This document shows, piece after piece, positions 7,811 to 15,776 of a stretch of DNA of 34,344 bases (within the stretch, counting starts at the first letter, position 1; each line of letters opens with the position of its first letter). A program made the position numbers and the translations under genes. The stretch is from Caldifarciminota bacterium. GTDB taxonomy: Bacteria > Hydrothermota > Hydrothermia > LBFQ01. The notes under the pieces are model-generated. The model did no database searches, was not told where the DNA came from, and saw nothing but the letters and a program-made list of their open reading frames with translations. The DNA is taken from assembly GCA_027002825.1 (NCBI GenBank), contig JALWZG010000110.1, positions 1 to 34,344 on the forward strand, read 5' to 3'.

Positions 7811-7823
7811 GTTGGATTCCAAC
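7811..7823. promoter_or_regulatory. Inverted repeat between divergent promoters
   Basis: GTTGGATTCCAAC is a perfect 5-bp-arm inverted repeat with a 3-base centre. Outer GAGG/CCTC arms extend it imperfectly (7808-7828). It lies between the DUF167 and exbB -10 boxes, about 20 bases upstream of the latter. This is a reasonable place for an operator, but no regulator can be named. Confidence 0.35.
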
Positions 7824-7842
7824 ACCTCCCGATGTTCGTGCT

Positions 7843-7848
7843 TATAAT
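7843..7848 (+). promoter_or_regulatory. -10 box for the exbB-tonB-receptor-T9SS operon
   Basis: Perfect TATAAT, 9 bases before ATG 7858, with no clear -35. It is the only convincing promoter seen before the terminator at 22664, so it probably drives the whole 14.8-kb unit. Confidence 0.65.
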
Positions 7849-7857
7849 ATCTGTATC

Positions 7858-8493
7858 ATGATGACCACTCTCTTGGATCTCTTTCAGCGTGGTGGCCTGA
7901 TGATGTGGCCGATCCTCATCGTGGCCCTAATAGCCTTGGCCATATCCCTTGAGAGGATTTACTCCCTCTTCTTCAAGATAAGGACGAACCCCGTAAAACT
8001 GACCGAGCAGGTTATATCCATAATTGACGAAAAGGGTGTGAACGAGGCCATAGATTACCTCTCCAAAAGCAAAAGCCCCATAGCAAAGGTCCTCATGGCC
8101 GGACTTGAGAAGGCCGGAAAGTCAAAGATAGCCGTAGAGGAGGCCATGACCCGCCGCGCCCTGCGCGAGCTCGCCTTCCTTGACAGGGGGATGATATACA
8201 TAGCGGCCGCCGTCACCCTCGCACCCATCCTCGGATTCTTGGGAACCGTCTCGGGAATGATAAACGCCTTCAACGCCATAGCAAAGGCCGGTGAGGTTGA
8301 GCCTACGGTGGTGGCCGCGGGTATATCCGAGGCCTTGATCACCACGGCCTTCGGTCTGCTTGTGGCCGCACCCTTCTCACTCTTCTACGCCATATTCATG
8401 GACAGGATCAACTCCTATCAGAGGCAGATAGAGGAGGCTGCCAACTACCTCTTGGAGTACATGGCGGAGGCCGGCATAGTAAGGGAGGCCTGA
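7858..8493 (+). CDS. exbB: ExbB/TolQ/MotA-family proton channel protein
   Basis: A 211-residue inner-membrane protein that with ExbD forms a proton-driven motor to energise TonB. It has a first membrane helix (about residues 15-34, ILIVALIALAISLERIY), a cytoplasmic region, then two helices (about 103-130 with the PILGFLGTVSGMINAF signature, and 152-180). The signature and three-helix layout are clear. It is the first gene of the operon and should be translated from a leaderless or near-leaderless mRNA. ATG 7861 is an alternative start. The gene order exbB-exbD-exbD-tonB and the receptor that follows favour Exb over Tol function. Confidence 0.94.
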   Translation: MMTTLLDLFQRGGLMMWPILIVALIALAISLERIYSLFFKIRTNPVKLTEQVISIIDEKGVNEAIDYLSKSKSPIAKVLMAGLEKAGKSKIAVEEAMTRRALRELAFLDRGMIYIAAAVTLAPILGFLGTVSGMINAFNAIAKAGEVEPTVVAAGISEALITTAFGLLVAAPFSLFYAIFMDRINSYQRQIEEAANYLLEYMAEAGIVREA

Positions 8494-8494
8494 C

Positions 8495-8917
8495 ATGGCC
8501 ATAGTCAAGAGGGTGAGGATGGAGGAGGAGGCCGAAATCCCGACGGCATCCATGGCCGACATCGCCTTCCTCCTCATAATATTCTTCATGACCACCACCA
8601 ACTTCGCCCGCGAAAAGGGGTTGAAATTCCTCCTGCCGGAGAAGAAGGACCAACCCCAGGAGCTCAAGATAGCCAAGAAAAACCTCCTGAAGATCTCCAT
8701 AAACGACCGCGGTGAGGTGTTTTTAAACGACGAGCAGATCAACCCCAACTCCCTTGAAAAGGAGATAAAGAGGCGGCTTGAAGAGAACAAAAAGCTGATA
8801 ATCCTCATAAGGACGCACGAGAAGGCCCCTTACGGCATGATGATAAAGGTGTTTGACGCCGTAAAGGTTGCGGGCGGTAAAAAGGTGGGCCTTGGTGTTA
8901 TAAAGGAGGAGACATGA
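8495..8917 (+). CDS. exbD: ExbD/TolR-family biopolymer transport protein (first copy)
   Basis: A 140-residue protein with one N-terminal membrane helix and a periplasmic domain. The signature IPTASMADIAFLLIIFFM (about residues 11-28) contains the membrane Asp that carries protons in ExbD. The periplasmic part ends with a YGMMIKVFDAVKVAGGKKVGL segment of ExbD type. It starts 1 base after exbB with a GGAGG site 6 bases upstream. Its last codons (AAG GAG GAG ACA) also form the ribosome site of the next gene, which it overlaps by 4 bases. Confidence 0.93.
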   Translation: MAIVKRVRMEEEAEIPTASMADIAFLLIIFFMTTTNFAREKGLKFLLPEKKDQPQELKIAKKNLLKISINDRGEVFLNDEQINPNSLEKEIKRRLEENKKLIILIRTHEKAPYGMMIKVFDAVKVAGGKKVGLGVIKEET

Positions 8918-9321
8918 GGCTGAAACGCAAAAAGGAACTGCGCGCGAAAATTCCGACGGCTTCCATGTCCGATATCGCTTTCCTCCTTATAATATTCTTC
9001 ATGACCGTGACCGTGTTCAGGAAGGCGAAGGGGCTACCGGTCCAGCTCCCCTTCGCAAAGGCGACGGAGAGGATACTCAAGCAGCGCGACCTCGCCTTCA
9101 TATGGATAGGGAAGAACGGAAAGGTCAGCGTTGACGACAACATAGTACCCCCTGAGAGGGTGGTCCCGATCTTCCGGACAAAGGTGGCGGAAAACCCCGC
9201 CCTGGTCGTCAGCATCAAGGCCGACAGAAACGTCCAGTACAAGTACGTTTACAAGGTAATGGAAGCCCTGAGGGAGGCACGCGCGCTTAGGGTGGTGTTC
9301 GCCACGAGGAAGGGTGGGTGA
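8914..9321 (+). CDS. exbD: ExbD/TolR-family biopolymer transport protein (second copy)
   Basis: A second, diverged 135-residue ExbD with IPTASMSDIAFLLIIFFM (about residues 11-28), keeping the membrane Asp. Two ExbD genes in tandem are known in FCB-group bacteria, and the ExbD dimer inside the ExbB pentamer may therefore be a heterodimer here (inference). It overlaps the previous gene and tonB by 4 bases each, so all four energiser genes should be made in coordinated amounts. Confidence 0.93.
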   Translation: MRLKRKKELRAKIPTASMSDIAFLLIIFFMTVTVFRKAKGLPVQLPFAKATERILKQRDLAFIWIGKNGKVSVDDNIVPPERVVPIFRTKVAENPALVVSIKADRNVQYKYVYKVMEALREARALRVVFATRKGG

Positions 9322-9983
9322 TGGAGAAAAGGGACAGGATCTCCCTCATAAGGAAAATCTTCTTGGAGAGCAAGCTGGAAGAGGAGTATCCGAGGGACCT
9401 CAACCTCGCCTTTACGTTCGCCCTGCTCCTGACCATAGGCGCCTTCCTTTTTGTAAAGGGGTGCAAGATGCAGGAGTACGGCAGGAGGGGAAGTCAGGAG
9501 ACCATGCTTGAGCAGATCGACATACAGACGGAGTTTGAGGAGCCACCCCCTCCACCCCCTCCAAAGCCGAAGGTTTCCCTTCCGGAGGAGATAGAAGAGG
9601 TGGAGAGCGAGGAGGAGGCCGACACCATAGACATAGCCGAGACGGTTGACTTCAGCGAAGAGGATATACCACCACCACCACCACCATCTCAGGTGTTTGA
9701 GATTTACGAGGTCAGCGAGGAGCCGAAACTGCTCGTAAACGTCCAGCCGGAGTATCCGGAGATAGCCCGTCAGGCCGGACTGGAGGGGAAGGTTATAGTG
9801 GAGGCCATCATAGACGAGAACGGAAACGTGATAGACGCACGCGTCGTGTACAGCGACAACGAGATCTTCAACAAGGCCGCCCTGGACGCCATGCGCAAGA
9901 TGAGGTACAAACCGGCAAAGCATAAGGGCATACCTGTAAAGGTTAAGATCAGGCAGCCCTTCGTCTTCAGACTGAGGAGGTGA
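9318..9983 (+). CDS. tonB: TonB energy transducer
   Basis: A 221-residue TonB. It has a cytoplasmic N-terminal segment, a membrane helix (about residues 31-50, LAFTFALLLTIGAFLFV), an acidic and proline-rich periplasmic stretch with runs of seven and six prolines (about residues 75 and 118), and a C-terminal TonB domain (about 138-221, with VQPEYPEIARQAGLEGKV). Its long cytoplasmic lead and double ExbD partner resemble TonB systems of the FCB group. The C-terminal domain contacts the TonB box of outer-membrane receptors, and such a receptor is encoded two genes downstream. The CCA-codon run at 9670-9687 is simply polyproline. Confidence 0.93.
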   Translation: MMEKRDRISLIRKIFLESKLEEEYPRDLNLAFTFALLLTIGAFLFVKGCKMQEYGRRGSQETMLEQIDIQTEFEEPPPPPPPKPKVSLPEEIEEVESEEEADTIDIAETVDFSEEDIPPPPPPSQVFEIYEVSEEPKLLVNVQPEYPEIARQAGLEGKVIVEAIIDENGNVIDARVVYSDNEIFNKAALDAMRKMRYKPAKHKGIPVKVKIRQPFVFRLRR

Positions 9984-9986
9984 GCT

Positions 9987-10232
9987 ATGGTTTGGATAGG
10001 GGCGTTTGTCTCGGGATCGTTCCCGGTGGCCCTCACATCTGCCCCCAGCGGAAACGTCGCATGGGCCGGTATAAGCCACTCCACCGACGAGATCTTCAAC
10101 GAGGCGGCCCTTGTCGCCGCGCGCAAGATGAAGTTCAAGCCGGCCAGGGTAGGAGGAAAACCCGTTAAAGTTAAGGTCGTTATACCTTTCGTCTTCAGCC
10201 TAAAGGAGCGCAAAAGGGGAGGTGAAAGGTGA
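9987..10232 (+). CDS. Stand-alone partial TonB C-terminal domain
   Basis: An 81-residue protein whose last 50 residues repeat the end of TonB (EIFNEAALVAARKMKFKPA against EIFNKAALDAMRKMRYKPA, then PVKVKV and PFVFSL). DNA similarity over this part is visible too, pointing to tandem duplication. The N-terminal half is altered: the PEYPEIARQAGLEGK segment is missing and about 10 extra residues lie before the SGNV strand. It has no membrane anchor and no clear signal peptide, only a mildly hydrophobic start (MVWIGAFVSGSFPVAL). A good ribosome site (GAGGAGGTGAGCT) precedes the ATG, so it may be translated. It could be a decaying duplicate or a small accessory protein; I cannot decide. Confidence 0.65.
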   Translation: MVWIGAFVSGSFPVALTSAPSGNVAWAGISHSTDEIFNEAALVAARKMKFKPARVGGKPVKVKVVIPFVFSLKERKRGGER

Positions 10233-10257
10233 AGGGTATGGTGGCGCTTTTCAAAAA

Positions 10258-10262
10258 GGAGG
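10258..10262 (+). promoter_or_regulatory. Ribosome-binding site setting the receptor start
   Basis: GGAGG within AAAAAGGAGGTG, 5 bases before ATG 10268, which begins a normal signal peptide. A second GGAGG at 10219-10223 precedes an in-frame GTG at 10229 that would add 13 residues, so two starts are possible. Confidence 0.6.
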
Positions 10263-10267
10263 TGAAT

Positions 10268-13200
10268 ATGAAAATGAAGAGGTTTTTTGCATCTCTTTTG
10301 GCGCTTACGTTTGCCCTACCGCTCTTCGCCCAGTACGGCAAGATAGTCGGTAGGGTGGTCAGCGCGGAAAACGGCGAGCCTATACCGGCTGCCATCATAA
10401 AGATCGTCAGCGGCCCTGCCGTGGGTGGAACGTACGCCGATGAAAAAGGCTATTACGTCCTCCTGAGGTTGCCACCCGGAACCTACACCTTGCAGGCCAA
10501 AGCCGTGGGCTATAAGCCCCAGATCATAAAGAACGTCGTGGTTGAGGCGGATCACACGGTTGAGGTCAACTTCAGCCTACCCTCCGAGGCCATAGAGGTG
10601 GAGGCGGTCGTGGTGGAGGCCAAGGAGAAGATAATAAGGAAGGACGAGACGGAGAGCAAGGCCATCATAAAGGGTGAGAACATACAGAACATACCCGTCG
10701 CATCCTTGGAGCAGGCCATCTCCCTTTCCTCCGGCGTCAGGGTGAGCGGCGCCGTGATCCAGGTGAGGGGTGGCCGTCCCGGTGAGGTCTCCTATGTCGT
10801 GGACGGCGTTGAGATAACCGACCCCTACAGCGGCATCCAGACCATAAGCCTTCCCCTGAACGCGATACAGGAGGCATCCGTCAGCAAGGGCGGTTTCGGT
10901 GCGGAGTACGGCTCGGCCTCCTCCGGTGTGGTCCAGGTCTCAACGAAGGAGGGTACGGAAAAGTACGAGGCCTCCCTGCAGATCTTCTCAAGCGCTGGAA
11001 TGGGTGGGTTCTTCAACACCAACGTCGGAGACCCCTATATGAAGTACTTCCAGCCCCCCTACTTCTACGGCGGAGACAGGTACTACGTGGACGCCGAGAA
11101 GAGCAAGACGGGTACGGCGCTGTGGAACGAGTTCGCACAGTTTGACAGCGTAAGGGCGGCCGTTTACAACCAAAAGGCCTCCGAATTTATCGGTAAGGAT
11201 CCCTACTTTAAGGATTTCGCCACGTACTTCATAGGCAAGGACTACTTCATGTATCCCTGGCGTGAGAACTACTTCAGGCCCATAATCGGCATAGGCGGAC
11301 CCCTGCTTCCCTTCTACAAGGCCCTGAGGTTTTATCTCTCATACGATTACCTGAGGTCAAACGGCACTTACCCCAACACGCAGGGGGTCACAGGCTCTTA
11401 CCAGTTCAAGCTCTCCTGGTTCATAACACCCCAGCTGAAGATCTTCTTCGGAAGCGTCGGGGATAACAGCCAGTCCGGATGGGGGTTCGATCCCGAATGG
11501 AGACTCCTTCTGACGAGGTTGCCCAGCATAAAGACCACCAGCCGTCAGTTCGCCTTCGGTGTCAACTACGCCTTTAACCCCAAGACCTACGCAGAGCTGC
11601 GTGTGGGTTATCACAGAAACCTCGTCAGGGCGATCACGCCCGTTGATATGGACCTTGACGGCGTCATAGACTTCACGGACAGGGATGGGGACATGCTCGT
11701 GGAGGTTGACCTGGACATGGTGCGCAAGATAGGGAGGTCCGTAAACCCAGCCCTTATAAACGAGGAGAAGGAGAACTGGGTGGAGCTGAAGGCCTGGTGG
11801 TGGGAGCAGACCGCCACGGGTCTTTATCCCACACTCGTCAAACAGACGACCAGGCAGAACTACTTCCTTGGAGTTGTGAAGGGGACGAACGACACTGTCC
11901 TGGTCGCCGTCGGTGAATACCTTTACGACAAGGACGGCAACCCGGTGGAGCTGGACACGGTCTTCAGGGTAAAGGACTGCTACGTCCCGGCCGAGGATAC
12001 CGTAAAGTCGTGTACGACTAAGATGGTCTTCTCCAACATATACCAGCCCGCCGACCACATATGGTACAACAGGACGGTGTACTACACCCGCAAGACTCAG
12101 ACCTGGAGTACGAGGTTTGACTTCCTCGCTCAGGACCCCCTCAACCTCCGCGGCCACGAGTTCAAGACCGGATTTGAGTTCTACAAGTACAGCGTGTTCA
12201 CCATAGACGTGGACTACGCCTCCGGTGGCAACATATACATGAACTACGTGGACGCCCACCCGGTTAAGTTCGCCTACTACATCCGTGATAAGATGGAGTT
12301 TGAGGGCTTCATAGCCAACGTCGGTTTCAGGTTTGACTACTACGACGCCAACGCCTGGGTCCCGGCGGACCTCAGGGATCCCGTAAAGAACTACTCCATG
12401 GCCCAGAGGGGCCCGGTCTTCCTGAGGGATTCCGCGGCCTGGACGAATCCCAACATCAGGGATACGTTCTTCATAAAGAATCCCAAGCGTGTCCCGGCCA
12501 CGTTCTACGTAAGCCCCCGCATAGGAATCTCCCATCCCATATCCGAGAGTGACGTCCTCCACTTCACCTACGGACACTACTTCCAGGTCCCCAGGATGAG
12601 GTGGCTGTACGCCAACCAGTTCTGGCTCATGACGGGTGCGTTTGACATAATAGGAAACCCTGCCCTCAAACCCGAGAAGACCATATCCTATGAGGTGGGT
12701 ATAAAGCACGCCTTCAACCCCTACACCGTCCTTGACGTGACGGCCTTCTACAAGGACATAGCCGACCTGGTCCAGAGCCAGAACGTCCAGATAGGAAACA
12801 CGCAGAACTCCTACACCACCTTCGTGAACCAGGACTTCGGTTCTGTCAGGGGTCTTGAGTTCAACTTCATGAAGCTGCCCGGCGGAGGTATACCGCTGTT
12901 GGCTCCGCTCACGGTCAACATCTCCTACACCCTGCAGTTCGCGAAGGCCACGTTCGCAAGCCAGTACGCCATGTACCGCCTTGAGTGGCTCGGAATAGCC
13001 CCCGACTACACGGAGGAGCATTACGTGGACTGGGATCAGAGGCACGTGATAAACGCCGTCGTATCCTACGATGTCCCCCTGGTGAGGAAGACCCTGACCA
13101 CCCAGTTCATGACCGGATACGGCCTCGCCTTCATATACAGCTACGGCAGCGGTACTCCCTACTCACCTCCCCTGAGGTCACCTCTGGACGTCATAGAGAG

Positions 13201-13459
13201 GACCAACTCCATGCGTCTTCCTTCGGTTCAGAACGTTGACTTCAGGCTTTACAAGAACTTCGGTCTCCCCTTCGGCGCCACCCTCAGGCTCTTCGCGGAC
13301 ATATACAACCTCTTGAATGATAGGACTATTGTGGGCTACGCCGACATAAACTACTACTACTACTTCGGAGATCCCGAGGGACCCTCCAAGCACCCGGCCG
13401 TCTACCGCAGGGGTAGACTCACGCGCTACGGTTTGCAGATAACTTGGCGTGCCAAGTAA
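10268..13459 (+). CDS. TonB-dependent outer-membrane receptor with carboxypeptidase-like N-terminal domain
   Basis: A 1063-residue SusC/FecA-type outer-membrane gate. In order: signal peptide MKMKRFFASLLALTFALPLFAQ; a CarboxypepD-regulatory-like Ig domain (about 22-105, GRVVSAENGEPIPAAIIKI); a possible TonB box around EVEAVVVEAKEK; a plug domain (about 125-225, with QVRGGRPGEVSYVVDGVEI); then a large beta-barrel ending near LYNLLNDRTIVGYADINYYY. An insertion at residues 460-475 carries DxDxDGxxD followed by DRDGD, a calcium-loop pattern probably in an exposed loop. TonB and ExbBD just upstream should power it. The genes after it encode T9SS-exported proteins and a surface lipoprotein, so it may work with these in uptake. 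The substrate is unknown. The final residues (ITWRAK) lack the usual terminal aromatic. Confidence 0.92.
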   Translation: MKMKRFFASLLALTFALPLFAQYGKIVGRVVSAENGEPIPAAIIKIVSGPAVGGTYADEKGYYVLLRLPPGTYTLQAKAVGYKPQIIKNVVVEADHTVEVNFSLPSEAIEVEAVVVEAKEKIIRKDETESKAIIKGENIQNIPVASLEQAISLSSGVRVSGAVIQVRGGRPGEVSYVVDGVEITDPYSGIQTISLPLNAIQEASVSKGGFGAEYGSASSGVVQVSTKEGTEKYEASLQIFSSAGMGGFFNTNVGDPYMKYFQPPYFYGGDRYYVDAEKSKTGTALWNEFAQFDSVRAAVYNQKASEFIGKDPYFKDFATYFIGKDYFMYPWRENYFRPIIGIGGPLLPFYKALRFYLSYDYLRSNGTYPNTQGVTGSYQFKLSWFITPQLKIFFGSVGDNSQSGWGFDPEWRLLLTRLPSIKTTSRQFAFGVNYAFNPKTYAELRVGYHRNLVRAITPVDMDLDGVIDFTDRDGDMLVEVDLDMVRKIGRSVNPALINEEKENWVELKAWWWEQTATGLYPTLVKQTTRQNYFLGVVKGTNDTVLVAVGEYLYDKDGNPVELDTVFRVKDCYVPAEDTVKSCTTKMVFSNIYQPADHIWYNRTVYYTRKTQTWSTRFDFLAQDPLNLRGHEFKTGFEFYKYSVFTIDVDYASGGNIYMNYVDAHPVKFAYYIRDKMEFEGFIANVGFRFDYYDANAWVPADLRDPVKNYSMAQRGPVFLRDSAAWTNPNIRDTFFIKNPKRVPATFYVSPRIGISHPISESDVLHFTYGHYFQVPRMRWLYANQFWLMTGAFDIIGNPALKPEKTISYEVGIKHAFNPYTVLDVTAFYKDIADLVQSQNVQIGNTQNSYTTFVNQDFGSVRGLEFNFMKLPGGGIPLLAPLTVNISYTLQFAKATFASQYAMYRLEWLGIAPDYTEEHYVDWDQRHVINAVVSYDVPLVRKTLTTQFMTGYGLAFIYSYGSGTPYSPPLRSPLDVIERTNSMRLPSVQNVDFRLYKNFGLPFGATLRLFADIYNLLNDRTIVGYADINYYYYFGDPEGPSKHPAVYRRGRLTRYGLQITWRAK

Positions 13460-13471
13460 AGGAGGTTGAAA

Positions 13472-15766
13472 ATGAGGAGGTTTCTGCTCTTGTCTTTAAT
13501 TGCGGCGACCCCCCTCATGGGGAGGGATAAGGACGCCCCGGTCGGAAGTTTCAAGGCCCTACCGGTTGACAAAAAACCCCTGGCCATAACCGTGGGGGAG
13601 GTCTGGAACACGCATACGAACTACGGAAGACACGGGGACCCGGCCGGTGTAATGCCCAGCTACAGCCGGCCGGGGGATGCACCCGGTGAAAACGTGTACT
13701 ACCTCTGGCACGGGGGCCTCTGGATAGCGGCCTTCGCGGGTGGCCAGAAGTACGTGACCCACGACGAGTACAACGAGGAGGAGTGGACACCGAGTCCGGA
13801 CAACGGCGCGATCGGTTTTGCATACGTAGGACCGGGCAAGTCCTACATGGACGTTGAGGCCCGCTATCAGGACTTCTCCGGAGATCCGGACAACGCCTCC
13901 GGCAGGCACCTCGGCCTGAAGGTGATAGAGAGGGTCCTGTCCTGGCCACACCACCCCTACAACGAGTTCTTCGTTTATGAGGTGGGTATAACCTACGACA
14001 AGAACTCCGCCGACATACCATCACCTCCGGACGTCCTGCAGATATACGTGGGCTACAAGTACGACGCCGACGTGTGCGGCGCGGACCACACCGATCCCCA
14101 CATAGACGACCTCGTGTACTACGACGGCGCCCCTGAGGAGTGCGGAATACTCCTGATGGATCACAAGATGGGTTGGGAGGACGAGGTGACCGTCCTTTCC
14201 GATACCGTAATACCCCTGCCCGACGGGATTCCCGACGGCTTTACGGTTTGGGGAGACGATCCGGAGGAGAAGCAGATAACTATAGCCTATTACGAGACAC
14301 ACTTCGGTCCGGGCGCCAGACCCGATAGCTTCCAGCTCACAAGGCCTGCAAGGGATGGTGGAACCGAGACGGTGTACTACTACTACCTCATACCCCGGAA
14401 CATGTCCGTCATATACGACGGTGATAACCCCGCGGAGCCCGGAGATGACCGTGGGGAAGGGGGTGCGTGCAGCGGATGGATAGGGATGAGGCTCATATAC
14501 GCCCCTCCGAGTCCCGAACACAAGGTGGCCACCAACGGACAGGCCACCGGATCCTTCTGCTCGGCCATAACCACGGCCAAAAGCACAGGCCCCAACGATA
14601 CCATATGGATGATCTACCCAAGGGGCCATCAGTGGTGGAACTGGGAGAACGATCCCCCCAACGACGTGGCCAAGTACGACTACATAGTGGGGGATCACCC
14701 CGCCACACGGCCTTACAGGTTTGCCCCCCATCCCTACGATTTCGGAGCGTCCGAGTTTGACTACAGGTTCCTCCTCACCAGTGGTCCCCACTCGCTCGCG
14801 GACGGTGATACCCTGTGGTTCGTTTTCGTGGGCGCCGTGGGTGAAGGGTTGAACGGAGGTCCGAACGATCACTGGTACGGAGGTGCGTACAGGTGGGGTC
14901 TCCGCACGCTCATGGACAAGGCCCTCGTGGCTTACTACACGGGTGTTGACGGCCTGTGCGATCCCGCCCACCCATGCTCTCCGATTGAGGGTAACCACTG
15001 GCAGATCCCCGTTCCTCCCGTTTCCCCATTCCTCTCCTACGGCACATCCGAGAACTCCGTGATACTCATGTGGGACAAGAGGGCGGAGAACACACCCGAT
15101 CCCATCAAACAGCAGATAGACTTCGTGGGATACGCCGTCTACAGGGCCGTGTTCGCCCCCAACTTCACCGATCCTCCACTCAAGGTGATCATAGACAAGA
15201 GCAAGCCCCAGAGCGTGAAGGATGCCCTCAGGGGCTACTGGGCGCAGTACTTCCAGGAGATGGGTGTTGACACCAGCGGTAGGATCGTGGAGAAGGACCT
15301 GACGGGTCAGAACACGTACGTGGACAGCGATCCCCCTGTCGGTTATCCGCTCTACTACGCCGTGACGGCCTTTGACACTGATACGCTTGAATCCGCAAAG
15401 GACAACTACCTCAAGACGGCCAGCGGTGCTCCCATGCCCGTTTACGTGGGAGGCGTCCCCGGCACGGGCGATTGGACGAAGGACATCGTGATAGCCCCCA
15501 ACCCGGTTTACGGTTCAACCTTCTGGTCCGCCACGAGCCTGACACCGGAGGTGAAGTTCTTCAACGTACCCGCCCACGCCCGCATAGACATATACAGCTT
15601 TACCGGGGATCACATCCAGACCCTCTACAACAACCTACCCACCAAGGGCTACGTCACCTGGAACCTCCTCACGCCTCAGGGAAGGCTCGTCGCCCCCGGC
15701 ATATACTTCGTCCGCATAACCGACGGTGAGAAGGTGTACTACGGCAAGTTCGTCGTCTTAAGATAG
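13472..15766 (+). CDS. Secreted protein with FN3-like domain and T9SS C-terminal sorting domain
   Basis: A 764-residue exported protein of unknown function. The signal peptide is MRRFLLLSLIAATPLMG. A large aromatic- and Gly-rich middle part (about 20-500) has no motif I can name. A fibronectin type III-like domain follows (about 510-640, with SVILMWDKRAENTPDP, FVGYAVYRAVF and YPLYYAVTAFDTDT), and the C terminus (last about 90 residues, from APNPVYG) is a type A T9SS sorting domain ending GIYFVRITDGEKVYYGKFV and VLR. I chose ATG 13472 because GGAGG lies 6 bases before it; a TTG at 13466 is less likely. It sits between the TonB-dependent receptor and the PorV/Q-like gene in one operon, so it is a likely surface partner of the receptor. 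Confidence 0.85.
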   Translation: MRRFLLLSLIAATPLMGRDKDAPVGSFKALPVDKKPLAITVGEVWNTHTNYGRHGDPAGVMPSYSRPGDAPGENVYYLWHGGLWIAAFAGGQKYVTHDEYNEEEWTPSPDNGAIGFAYVGPGKSYMDVEARYQDFSGDPDNASGRHLGLKVIERVLSWPHHPYNEFFVYEVGITYDKNSADIPSPPDVLQIYVGYKYDADVCGADHTDPHIDDLVYYDGAPEECGILLMDHKMGWEDEVTVLSDTVIPLPDGIPDGFTVWGDDPEEKQITIAYYETHFGPGARPDSFQLTRPARDGGTETVYYYYLIPRNMSVIYDGDNPAEPGDDRGEGGACSGWIGMRLIYAPPSPEHKVATNGQATGSFCSAITTAKSTGPNDTIWMIYPRGHQWWNWENDPPNDVAKYDYIVGDHPATRPYRFAPHPYDFGASEFDYRFLLTSGPHSLADGDTLWFVFVGAVGEGLNGGPNDHWYGGAYRWGLRTLMDKALVAYYTGVDGLCDPAHPCSPIEGNHWQIPVPPVSPFLSYGTSENSVILMWDKRAENTPDPIKQQIDFVGYAVYRAVFAPNFTDPPLKVIIDKSKPQSVKDALRGYWAQYFQEMGVDTSGRIVEKDLTGQNTYVDSDPPVGYPLYYAVTAFDTDTLESAKDNYLKTASGAPMPVYVGGVPGTGDWTKDIVIAPNPVYGSTFWSATSLTPEVKFFNVPAHARIDIYSFTGDHIQTLYNNLPTKGYVTWNLLTPQGRLVAPGIYFVRITDGEKVYYGKFVVLR

Positions 15767-15776
15767 GAGGTGGAAA

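Noticed and set aside
9668-9688. CCA trinucleotide run as a tandem repeat element.
   Set aside because: It simply encodes the polyproline stretch of TonB.
11357-13045. Open frame of 562 codons on the minus strand inside the TonB-dependent receptor gene.
   Set aside because: It shares codon boundaries with the receptor, so it exists only because the receptor avoids TTA, CTA and TCA codons. Its protein shows no motif, and the sense gene is certain.
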